Origin: Thermaurantimonas sp046299575 | GTDB taxonomy: Bacteria; Bacteroidota; Bacteroidia; Flavobacteriales; Schleiferiaceae | NCBI RefSeq assembly: GCF_046299575.1 | Contig: NZ_JBKBHX010000004.1 | Span: 185,365 to 249,364 of the forward strand | Reading direction: 5' to 3' | Length of the DNA: 64,000 bases | Shown: positions 26,569 through 34,714 of the stretch, piece by piece | Numbering within the stretch: position 1 is the first letter of the stretch | Layout of the letters: every line of letters begins with the position of its first letter | Notes under the pieces: model-generated | What the model was told of the DNA's origin: nothing | Databases searched by the model: none | Seen by the model: the letters and a program-made list of their open reading frames with translations, nothing else | Program-made: the position numbers and the translations under genes

Positions 26569-29484
26569 TTAAAACGATATGCCGACTTTAAAACCGTTGA
26601 AATTGATTGTCGTTCCCCGATTTATAAAAAAGCCGCCGTGCAGAAACCTCCATCGCGCTTGTACGCCAAGGCTTGTGAATCTAGAAGTACCAATTTCATC
26701 GAATGTGTAACCATTTAAATTAATAGTATACTCTGGAGCTATTACAAAATTTTCATTGAAAGCGAGATTGTAACGAAGGCCAACCGGAAAGCTAATAAAT
26801 CCTTGATGTGATTTATCTTCTGAAAGTGGTGCAACGTCGGCAAGATTAAAATAGTCTAATCTGTAGCCAGCCATAGCCTGTAGCGGTAGCCGAACAATTT
26901 TACCAATATTTATTTTAAACAACTGCGAAAGATTGGCTCCCCAGTCTACATTGCCACCGCCTAAATAATACGTCAGATGTGTTTCAAGGAAAGAACCAGC
27001 TGACAAGTTGAGCTGTACTCCTGTAAAATTACCTATTTGAAGTAAACTATTTGGCATTATTTCCATGTTCATGTATGACAAATTAAGTGTCTTGTATATG
27101 TAATGTCCGTCAGGGATTATATCTCCTCTCGACCTTCTTGAGCTTTTATCAGATGTGCCACCTTGCACATTTCCCCCTGATCCATTTCCATCAATGATGA
27201 CGACATCTCCACCTCTTCTGCGCTTTTTCTTTTTTCGAGGTTTTGCATCAGTGATGATGATGGTGTCGTCGGTATCTATTGGTTTGACTTTGCGTTCTTT
27301 TTGCTTGCGTTCGCGCACCTTTTTCTCTTTCGGGACTTTTGTGGTTTTTGTTTTCACTTTAGAAGTTTCGTTGGCACATGGGCTGCCTTTCGGTAAACCA
27401 GCAAGGTTGGCAGCAGCTTTCAGCGTCGAATAATAATCTGTGATTTCAAAGGTGGCTAAAGGAGTCTGTTCTGCAGGCTTTTCTTCTATCAGATCGTCTG
27501 TGCCCGAGAGTGCTGCTCTGCGATCGATGATGGTTACTTCCACCCTGCGGTTTTTGCGTCGACCCTCTTCGGTGCGGTTATCAGCTACCGGACGAGTTTC
27601 CCCATATCCGACAGCTTTGATCCGTTGTGGATTGATGCCCTTATTTACCAGATAGTCTTTTACGGCATTTACGCGTTCCTGAGAAAGGCGAAGGTTTTTT
27701 TCGTCGCTGCCAATGGAGTCGGTATGCCCTCCCAGCTCAATGTAAATGTCGTTTTTGGCCAGGATTTCGTACAAGGCATCGAGCGAGGTGCGCGATTGAG
27801 GTGTAAGGGTAGCTTTGCCGAGGTCGAAGTAGATGTCCTTCAGTTCAAAGCTTGCACCTACGGTGCTGCGCTGCACCTTGTAATTGCGTACGATATCGGG
27901 GATTACCACATCTTCGAGCAGCCAGCGGTCGCGGGAGTTTTCTACTTCAGCGGCCATAGCGCGCAGGTGCAATTCGCTTTGTGCAAGGGCTTTGAGCAGG
28001 GCTTCGTATTCTTCTTTTATGCGGTCACTTTCTGAAGCCATACGGGTATCGATTTCTTTCAGGCGCTCTTCGAGCAAAGCCCTTTGACGGCGAATGGCTT
28101 CAAGTTCATCACGAAGACGTTTTTTGAAGCTGTCGCGCGGGATAAGTCTGCGAATGTCTGATAAGTCAAGAGTGTCGGATAGGTAGAGAAATCCGCGGGT
28201 ATTGATTTCTGCCAGATACTTTCTACCCAGAGTAAGTTGTGTAAAATACGCTCCACTGGCAGCATTGGTTGCTACGCGGGCTACTTCCCGACCGGTGCTT
28301 AGATCTGTGTACTTGATGTTCAGTAGAGCAGCTGAATCCCTTTCATGAAGCACAGCGCCCGTGATGTTTACGGTTTTTTCCGGTCTGAGCAGAATAGGTA
28401 TGATCGTTCGGTAAATGTCGGTGTTTGTTTTTTTTGTGCTACTTCTTCGGAAGAAATAAGCCAGATTGCCTTCGGTAGTGATAGAGAAGTCGTATTCATC
28501 TAAAATTGTGTTGATGTAGGGACCCATATTGACGGGTGAGCTCCACTGAGTATAGCTGTCGTCGAGTCTCCGGGCCATGAAGATGTCATATCCGCCAAAA
28601 CCACGGTGTCCGTTGGATGTGAAATAAAGTGTTTTGCCATCGGCACTGAGTTTGGGATACATTTCGTTGCCGGCAGTGTTGATGGTACTACCCAGATTTA
28701 CAGGTACGCTCCAGCCAGCGGGAGTGAGTCGGCTCATATAAATATCCATCTTACCGGACCCGCCAGGGCGGTTGCTTACAAAAAGGATAGTCTGCCCGTC
28801 AGCTGCCATACAAGCCTGACCTTCGTAGGCTTTAGTATTGATAGCGGCCCCCAAATTGCACGGCTGGCTCCAGTCTCGGCCTTCGGCATTGCGCACGGAA
28901 TAGTAAATGTCATCCTTGCCAAAACGGCCAGCGTGTTTGCCGCCCAGCAAGGCGACCTGAGCATCAGGCGATAAGCTCCACAGCACTTCGTCTTTTTGTG
29001 TGCTGAGAGCCTCTATCAGCTTCGGAGTGCTCCAGGTGCCATCTTCACGGCGGTCGCTATACCAGATGTCGTACCCACCGCTGCCCCCTGTGCGTTTGCG
29101 AGCCGCGAAATACATTCGCTTGCCATCGCGTGAGATTAGAGGCATTAGCTCAGCAACTGAAGTGTTAATGCTGTCGCCCAGGTTTACGGACTTTACTGGT
29201 TCATCGGCCCTTCGCAGCATGCTTAGCCACCAATCTGCCGTTTCCATGTTGGCTTTTGGGTCCTTTTGTTTGTAATTTTCTAAAGCGATAATGGCCTTAT
29301 CAAAGTCGCGCATCATAAAGTAAGCTTTGGCCATATCAAAATATTTTGATGGCTTGAGCAATACTTCGTTTTCGTAAGCGTAAGCAGCTGAGCGGTAATC
29401 GCCCTTTTTCATGAATTTGTCTCCCGACTGGCTGTAAAGGGTGAAGCTAAAGCCAATTGCAAGAGCTAGAAATTGGGTTTTCAT
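26569..29484 (-). CDS. PorE-like OmpA protein with extra C-terminal barrel
   Basis: About 971 residues from the ATG at 29484; 15 further residues could be added by an ATG at 29529 but would bury the signal peptide (MKTQFLALAIGFSFTLYSQ). In 986-residue numbering the order is TPR-like helices (35-105), a PD40/WD40-like propeller (115-370, repeated YFxSxRxGGxGxxDI), a carboxypeptidase-regulatory-like domain (385-455), a coiled coil (465-535) and an OmpA peptidoglycan-binding domain (560-668, GHTDSIGSDEKN and RRKNRRVEV). That order is the plan of the T9SS protein PorE. Unusually it continues with a Lys/Arg-rich linker (722-802) and an outer-membrane-type barrel (810-986, ending FKVGISF). It should tie peptidoglycan to the outer membrane. 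A role in T9SS or gliding is inference. Confidence 0.85.
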   Translation of the reverse strand: MKTQFLALAIGFSFTLYSQSGDKFMKKGDYRSAAYAYENEVLLKPSKYFDMAKAYFMMRDFDKAIIALENYKQKDPKANMETADWWLSMLRRADEPVKSVNLGDSINTSVAELMPLISRDGKRMYFAARKRTGGSGGYDIWYSDRREDGTWSTPKLIEALSTQKDEVLWSLSPDAQVALLGGKHAGRFGKDDIYYSVRNAEGRDWSQPCNLGAAINTKAYEGQACMAADGQTILFVSNRPGGSGKMDIYMSRLTPAGWSVPVNLGSTINTAGNEMYPKLSADGKTLYFTSNGHRGFGGYDIFMARRLDDSYTQWSSPVNMGPYINTILDEYDFSITTEGNLAYFFRRSSTKKTNTDIYRTIIPILLRPEKTVNITGAVLHERDSAALLNIKYTDLSTGREVARVATNAASGAYFTQLTLGRKYLAEINTRGFLYLSDTLDLSDIRRLIPRDSFKKRLRDELEAIRRQRALLEERLKEIDTRMASESDRIKEEYEALLKALAQSELHLRAMAAEVENSRDRWLLEDVVIPDIVRNYKVQRSTVGASFELKDIYFDLGKATLTPQSRTSLDALYEILAKNDIYIELGGHTDSIGSDEKNLRLSQERVNAVKDYLVNKGINPQRIKAVGYGETRPVADNRTEEGRRKNRRVEVTIIDRRAALSGTDDLIEEKPAEQTPLATFEITDYYSTLKAAANLAGLPKGSPCANETSKVKTKTTKVPKEKKVRERKQKERKVKPIDTDDTIIITDAKPRKKKKRRRGGDVVIIDGNGSGGNVQGGTSDKSSRRSRGDIIPDGHYIYKTLNLSYMNMEIMPNSLLQIGNFTGVQLNLSAGSFLETHLTYYLGGGNVDWGANLSQLFKINIGKIVRLPLQAMAGYRLDYFNLADVAPLSEDKSHQGFISFPVGLRYNLAFNENFVIAPEYTINLNGYTFDEIGTSRFTSLGVQARWRFLHGGFFINRGTTINFNGFKVGISF

Positions 29485-29607
29485 CTTTCTTTCAGATTGG
29501 GTTTGCTCTGCAAAAGGGCTAACTTTCAATAGATTTTGAACTACATCATTTGTGGTAATTTATAAGTCAATGTATGTAAGATGTGATTTTTGAGGGAGCA
29601 AAAGATT

Positions 29608-30891
29608 TTATTTTTTCTTTTCTCGCAAGGCAACTTTTAAATGCTCTATTCGAGAAGCACTTTGTTCCTCGCGTTCATTATTGCCAGGCGTATAAAATTT
29701 TTTTCCGATGAGCTGATCAGGTAAACATTCCTGGTCGGCTATATTGCCCTCATAATTGTGTGAATATTTGTATTCTTTGCCGTAGCCTAAGTCTTTCATC
29801 AATTGTGTAGGTGCATTTCTCAGATGAAATGGCACAGGAAGCTGACCCGACTGCGCCACTTCAGCCAGAGCAGCATCTATGGCTGCGTAGGCAGAATTGC
29901 TCTTGGGCGACTGCGCCAGATAAATGGTACACATTGACAGCGGAATTCGGGCCTCCGGCATCCCTATTTTTTCAACTGCTTCAAACGTAGAATTGGCCAT
30001 TACCAAACCAGTAGGATTAGCAAGCCCGATATCTTCAGCAGCAAGGATGATCAACCTACGGGCGATGTACAGAGGGTCTTCACCTGCATCGAGCATTCGG
30101 GCCAAGTAATACACTGCTGCATTGGCATCACTGTTTCGCACGCTTTTAATGAAGGCTGATATCAAGTTGTAATGATCTTCACCCGCCTTGTCGTGATAGG
30201 GGGTTTTGCGCTGTAAGATTTCAAGGCAGCGCTCCGTTGTTAGCGTTTCGCCGGGCAATGCATTCATCGCCAGAATCTCGATTAAGCTCAGGAGCTTTCT
30301 TCCATCGCCGTCGGCCATGCGCACCAGCATCTCCGGATCAGATATTTTCAAACCAAGCGATGCAATTTTTTCGTCTTGCCCAAGTGCCCGGGCGAGCAAT
30401 TTTTTCATGTGATCAGGCCCAAGTGCATGGAGCACATACACGTGCATGCGAGAGAGCAATGCTTTATTGATTTCAAACGATGGATTTTCTGTTGTAGCTC
30501 CAATGAGTACAATATGGCCGCGCTCCACAGCATGGAGCAATCCGTCTTGCTGAGTTTTGTTGAAGCGGTGAATTTCGTCAATGAAAAGGATAGGAGCACC
30601 TTTTGATAGTAAACCACTTTCTCGGGTTGCTCGATCCAGAATTTCGCGCACATCGCGAAGGCCGGCTGAAACAGCTGAGATGGAGAAAAAAGTGCGTTGA
30701 CATGCTCGGGCAAGTATCTCTGCCAATGTCGTCTTGCCTGAACCTGGTGGCCCCCATAAAAGCATCGAAACCGGCTGACCGGTGCGAACCATGTATTCGA
30801 TGGGCTTTCCTGGTGCAGTAAGATGCTCCTGACCCACAAATTCCTGAAGCGATTTCGGGCGCAGGCGTTCAGCCAATGGAGGGTTGTTCAT
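29608..30891 (-). CDS. rarA: Replication-associated recombination protein RarA
   Basis: A 427-residue AAA+ ATPase of the RarA/MgsA/WRNIP1 family, which acts at stalled replication forks. Visible are the N-terminal PLAERLRPKSLQEFVGQEHL, Walker A GPPGSGKTT, Walker B LFIDEIHRFNKTQQD, sensor 1 GATTENPSFE, and the C-terminal DAGEDPLYIARRLI and NAPTQLMKDLGYG motifs. Its ATG overlaps the TAA of the upstream histidine kinase by one base (TAATG), so translation is probably coupled. Length is normal. Confidence 0.96.
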   Translation of the reverse strand: MNNPPLAERLRPKSLQEFVGQEHLTAPGKPIEYMVRTGQPVSMLLWGPPGSGKTTLAEILARACQRTFFSISAVSAGLRDVREILDRATRESGLLSKGAPILFIDEIHRFNKTQQDGLLHAVERGHIVLIGATTENPSFEINKALLSRMHVYVLHALGPDHMKKLLARALGQDEKIASLGLKISDPEMLVRMADGDGRKLLSLIEILAMNALPGETLTTERCLEILQRKTPYHDKAGEDHYNLISAFIKSVRNSDANAAVYYLARMLDAGEDPLYIARRLIILAAEDIGLANPTGLVMANSTFEAVEKIGMPEARIPLSMCTIYLAQSPKSNSAYAAIDAALAEVAQSGQLPVPFHLRNAPTQLMKDLGYGKEYKYSHNYEGNIADQECLPDQLIGKKFYTPGNNEREEQSASRIEHLKVALREKKK

Positions 30892-32906
30892 TATTCTGGA
30901 ATCGTATGGTCAAAGGTAAGAGTGAACGTAGTGCCCTTACCGAGCTCAGATGTAATGCTGATGCTACCCTTCATTGCATCGACGAGCTCTTTTATTAAAA
31001 TTCGACCTATACCAGTTCCTTTTTCACCCATAGTTCCTACCGTGGTCGAATCACCATTTTTTTGAAAAAAAGTCCGGACGCGTTCTTCGCTCATGCCTAC
31101 ACCATTGTCGCTTACTGTAATTTGACTTTTGTTATCGGGAAGTTCTTTTACTTTAATAGTTAGGCTGCCGCCTATTGGCGTAAATTTCACTGCATTGACC
31201 AGAAGATTTCGGAGTACAACTTCCAAATAAAATTCATCGGCCAGAATAGTCTCGCCAGGTGAACAGTCTACAGTTATGTGTATTTTTTTGCTGGTTGCCT
31301 GAGGCTTAATCTGAGTTAAAACCCTCTCAATAAGTGCGTAAATATTAAAAAAAGACTTTCGAGGTCGGAGGTCTGAATTTTTTATTTGTGCAAATACAAG
31401 TAAATTCTGAAGGATTGAAAATGTATTGACAGCTGAGTTGTAGATTAAATCGATCGTTGAATTGTCAATATTTTCACCTTTTTCTTTATTAATTTCTAAC
31501 AGGCCGATAACATTTGAAAGGCTGCCTTTTAAATCATGACCTATTATTGTGAGCAATTTGTTTTGATACTCGTTTTTTGCTTTAAGCTCTGAAGCGGCTT
31601 TTTCAAGTGCAGCATTGGCTTTTTTCAGATCGCTTGTCTGCCGATCTACCGCGTCTCTGAGCATCAGATTCTGCTGGCGGATGATGTTTTCTTTTTCTAT
31701 TGCCTCTTTTAAAAGTTGGTTTTTTAGTTTTTTGCGCTCCTTCAGACCTTCATTGACTCGATCGGCCACCGCCAGAGATAGCAGCACCATATCGAAGCCC
31801 GAACCTATCTGTGAAGCATGCACGAAAAGCGGAATGTTGGGCAATACATTCATCCGTGCCATGATCGATACAATCACTCCAATCAGCAAAAACGAAAAGG
31901 CTATAACATAGAACACTGCAGGTCTGTAGCCCCTGAGCATCAGCACAATACCAGCCACAAGCATCAAAAAACATCCAATTGATCCGACCAACTGAACAAG
32001 AACATTCGCCAGAAGTTTCTCTCCAATAAAGGGCAAGAAAAAAACCGGAACATTTACCCAAAAAATTCCCCAAAGCACCCCGTTCCAGAACCGTGAAAAG
32101 GACTCAGGATGCAAAAATTTAATTGAAAACAACATAGTGAAAATACCCAGGCCGTAGATGATTGGCTCATTTTGATTGATGACAGGAAACCTGGGCCATA
32201 AATACCAGAACGTGTAACCGTTGAGATGTAGTGTAATAAGAGCCGTAGCTAATACATGCAAAATGTACCAAACGTAGATTCCGTCGCGGATGCTCAAATA
32301 AAAGAAAAGGTTGTAAAGCACAATTAGGACTACAAAACCAATGTAAATGCCTTGCAAAATAGCCTCTTTTGTGTTTTCATAGTTAAGTGACTTCCAGGTA
32401 TATAGTGTAGCAGGGAACTGAACATTGTAAAAACTACGGACTCTAAAAAACATCTGGTATTGCCCTGGCGGAATGATAAATTTGAAATAATTTCCAAGAA
32501 TTTCACGCTTTTCAAATTCAAAATTTGAGCCGGTAGTAAATTCTTTTACAACTACTCCATTGCGAACAAGGTAAAAACTTATGGTATCTAAAATCGGATA
32601 TCCGATATGCAAAATGACATCCTCATTTGACTGGTTGTTGATATCAGCGTGAAACCAAACTGGATTTTGGTTAGTACCCAGATGAATATTATCCTTATTC
32701 CAGCGCTCAAATCGATCTATGTACAAGGGAAGGCTTTCTATCGTTAATGATTGGCTGCTATCGATGTATACATTCAAATATTTAGATATGGATTTTTCGA
32801 ATAGACGATCAATTCCAGGCGATATATTTACTACTCTACTAGCAAAGGCCGATGCTATATAGAAAATGGAAAAAAAACATATGTAATAAACGCGCCTTCT
32901 ATTCAT
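30891..32906 (-). CDS. 7TM-DISM sensor histidine kinase
   Basis: About 671 residues from the ATG at 32906 (the frame extends to a TTG at 32918). A signal peptide is followed by a periplasmic jelly-roll sensor (7TMR-DISMED2-like, residues ~35-180), seven membrane helices (~185-390), a coiled coil, a HisKA dimer with the phospho-acceptor in IGHDLKGSLSN, and an HATPase_c domain with NAVKFTPIGG (N box), DNGVGMS (G1) and GEKGTGIGRILIKEL (G2). It should phosphorylate a response regulator in reply to an unknown extracellular ligand, possibly a carbohydrate. No response regulator is adjacent. It is coupled to rarA by a one-base overlap. Confidence 0.93.
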   Translation of the reverse strand: MNRRRVYYICFFSIFYIASAFASRVVNISPGIDRLFEKSISKYLNVYIDSSQSLTIESLPLYIDRFERWNKDNIHLGTNQNPVWFHADINNQSNEDVILHIGYPILDTISFYLVRNGVVVKEFTTGSNFEFEKREILGNYFKFIIPPGQYQMFFRVRSFYNVQFPATLYTWKSLNYENTKEAILQGIYIGFVVLIVLYNLFFYLSIRDGIYVWYILHVLATALITLHLNGYTFWYLWPRFPVINQNEPIIYGLGIFTMLFSIKFLHPESFSRFWNGVLWGIFWVNVPVFFLPFIGEKLLANVLVQLVGSIGCFLMLVAGIVLMLRGYRPAVFYVIAFSFLLIGVIVSIMARMNVLPNIPLFVHASQIGSGFDMVLLSLAVADRVNEGLKERKKLKNQLLKEAIEKENIIRQQNLMLRDAVDRQTSDLKKANAALEKAASELKAKNEYQNKLLTIIGHDLKGSLSNVIGLLEINKEKGENIDNSTIDLIYNSAVNTFSILQNLLVFAQIKNSDLRPRKSFFNIYALIERVLTQIKPQATSKKIHITVDCSPGETILADEFYLEVVLRNLLVNAVKFTPIGGSLTIKVKELPDNKSQITVSDNGVGMSEERVRTFFQKNGDSTTVGTMGEKGTGIGRILIKELVDAMKGSISITSELGKGTTFTLTFDHTIPE

Positions 32907-32947
32907 AGCAGCGCTCAAAAAATATGGTATCGCGGTAAAAATAAAAA

Positions 32948-32955
32948 TATATTTG
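32948..32955 (+). promoter_or_regulatory. TAnnTTTG -7 element for msrB
   Basis: Plus strand TATATTTG, exact -7 consensus, 26 bases before the msrB ATG at 32982 in the divergent gap with the histidine kinase gene. No clear -33 TTTG is visible. Confidence 0.55.
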
Positions 32956-32981
32956 TATTATGCTATGAATTTTTGAACAAA

Positions 32982-33473
32982 ATGAAGGAATTATCTTTTC
33001 ATCTTTTAGTGCTTCTTGTGTCTTTGAATGTTCAATGTCAAACCCAAAAAACGCAAAAAGTGACTTCAAACAACAATGAAAACTTCGAAATAAAACTGAG
33101 CGAGGAGGAGTGGAAAAAACGCCTTACACCCGAAGAATTTTACATTCTACGGCAGAAGGGAACGGAAAGACCCTTTACTGGTAAGTTTTACAAACACTTC
33201 GAGCCTGGCATTTATGTGTGTAAAGGTTGTGGAAATGAGCTTTTTTCGTCAGAGAGCAAATTCGACAGTCACTGTGGCTGGCCGAGCTACGACCGTACAA
33301 TCAGCAGCCGAAGCATCGTAGAAAAGCCCGATTACTCCTATGGCATGATACGCACAGAGGTGCTGTGTGCAAAATGTGGAGGTCATCTCGGACATGTATT
33401 CGACGACGGGCCGACCGAAACAGGGCTACGCTATTGCATCAACTCAGTGGCTATTGACTTTAAAAAGAAATAG
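32982..33473 (+). CDS. msrB: Peptide-methionine (R)-S-oxide reductase
   Basis: About 163 residues from the ATG at 32982; a TTG nine bases upstream is less likely. The enzyme reduces methionine-R-sulfoxide in damaged proteins. It has the four zinc cysteines (CKGC and CAKC), the GWPSY substrate loop, and the catalytic cysteine in RYCINSVAIDF. A hydrophobic N-terminus ending NVQCQ suggests an exported, perhaps lipid-anchored form, which is common in this phylum. It therefore probably repairs envelope proteins. The rhomboid gene follows 13 bases after its stop. Confidence 0.94.
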   Translation: MKELSFHLLVLLVSLNVQCQTQKTQKVTSNNNENFEIKLSEEEWKKRLTPEEFYILRQKGTERPFTGKFYKHFEPGIYVCKGCGNELFSSESKFDSHCGWPSYDRTISSRSIVEKPDYSYGMIRTEVLCAKCGGHLGHVFDDGPTETGLRYCINSVAIDFKKK

Positions 33474-33486
33474 AAACTCAGCTGAA

Positions 33487-34248
33487 TTGAAATACAATAC
33501 TACATCACAGGCCCTACTGATTCCAAAATTTACGGCTGGAGAGCATCCTTCAGAACCAGCATTTAAAGAGCGATTCTGGAAGTTACCCCTCCTTATTGCC
33601 ATAGCCATCGTATTTGTCTTTTGGCTCGACGATTATTTCTATCTCGATCTCTACAGATTCGGGTTGTTGCCCCGAACGTTTGAAGGTTTGATTGGTATTT
33701 TCATTACACCCTTCGTACACAGCAGTTTATCGCATCTGCTCAACAATCTTTTGCCTCTGTTTTTGCTATTACTTTCGATCAACTATTTTTATTCATCTAT
33801 TTCGCGCAAAATCATTCTCTCCGGATACATCATTACTGGAATTCTGGTGTGGATAATCGCTCGCGACCATTACCACATAGGGGCAAGTGGACAAGTGTAT
33901 GCTTTTGCTTCTTTTGTCTTTTTCAGTGGGTTAATTAAAGGCAAAGTCCATCTGCTGGCCATATCCTTGCTTGTGGCCTTCTTATACGGTGGATTGTTTT
34001 GGGGCATTTTTCCTATTCATCCGCACATTTCCTGGGAATCCCATTTAGCAGGTGGTTTTACAGGTTTTATCTTAGCTTTGTATTTTCGCCATCATGAACC
34101 CTACTATTCCTCACCTATTGAGGGCTTTTCCAAAAAAAAACCTACTTTCATCAAGCTGTTCCCAGAGGCTCCAGCTGAGTACGAAACCAGCATATCCGAC
34201 ATCAGATTCCGCCATATTACTTACTATTACACCAAACCGCTCAAGTAA
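33487..34248 (+). CDS. Rhomboid family intramembrane serine protease
   Basis: About 253 residues from the TTG at 33487. The frame is open further upstream but that stretch lies inside msrB and is unlikely to be used. Six membrane helices are visible. The catalytic Ser is in HIGASGQVYAF and the catalytic His in SHLAGGFTGF, with HSSLSHLLNN as the first-helix oxyanion histidine/asparagine motif, so it should be active. It cleaves membrane proteins within or near the bilayer; substrates are unknown. The polar C-terminus (about 45 residues) overlaps the next gene. Confidence 0.9.
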   Translation: MKYNTTSQALLIPKFTAGEHPSEPAFKERFWKLPLLIAIAIVFVFWLDDYFYLDLYRFGLLPRTFEGLIGIFITPFVHSSLSHLLNNLLPLFLLLLSINYFYSSISRKIILSGYIITGILVWIIARDHYHIGASGQVYAFASFVFFSGLIKGKVHLLAISLLVAFLYGGLFWGIFPIHPHISWESHLAGGFTGFILALYFRHHEPYYSSPIEGFSKKKPTFIKLFPEAPAEYETSISDIRFRHITYYYTKPLK

Positions 34249-34714
34249 ATACATCTTTACGGCAGTTGCTTTACTAATTGTAAAACTTCTGGCCGGTCAG
34301 GGTGTTCTCTACGTAATGCACCCTCAGAAAGCTCCTCAACTGCGCATCAAACCTGGAATGGAGATTTCTGTCATTCAATATCGCGACAGCACCACAATCA
34401 GAGGTTTAGTCGGTCAGATCGATAGCCAGTACATAGATGTGAGTCAGTTTCACATTCCTTTGCGACTGGTCGATGAAATTCACTATCAAAATCAACTTCA
34501 TCGCCTGTTTGGAGATGCTGTAATGGCTGCCGGGGTATTTGCACTGGTCATTCCACCGATTAACAATACGATAAATAACCTTCCGGCGTGGGATCGCGAT
34601 TATCTGATAGCTGCTTTTATCGGTATTCCAGCCGGTATAGCCATTAAAAAATTGACCATTAAAAAGTTTAGGAAGAAAAAAGGTTTTTACTGGCAATACT
34701 ATCACTTAGAGTGA
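34094..34714 (+). CDS. Hypothetical exported or membrane protein, start unresolved
   Basis: The frame gives 206 residues from the ATG at 34094, but the first ~50 lie inside the rhomboid gene and look like out-of-frame translation. A convincing signal peptide (SSKYIFTAVALLIVKLLAGQ) begins near 34241 and has no ATG, GTG or TTG ahead of it; ATT at 34226 and ATA at 34214 are in frame. The mature protein (about 140 residues) has a beta domain (GMEISVIQYRDSTTIRGLVGQ) and two hydrophobic stretches near the end, then a basic tail. Its stop overlaps the GTG of tamL by four bases. I do not recognise the family. Confidence 0.65.
   Translation: MNPTIPHLLRAFPKKNLLSSSCSQRLQLSTKPAYPTSDSAILLTITPNRSSKYIFTAVALLIVKLLAGQGVLYVMHPQKAPQLRIKPGMEISVIQYRDSTTIRGLVGQIDSQYIDVSQFHIPLRLVDEIHYQNQLHRLFGDAVMAAGVFALVIPPINNTINNLPAWDRDYLIAAFIGIPAGIAIKKLTIKKFRKKKGFYWQYYHLE

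Noticed and set aside
27625..28035. 136-codon plus-strand frame opposite the PorE-like gene
   Set aside because: It covers the OmpA and coiled-coil coding region in antisense; the minus-strand domains are clear.
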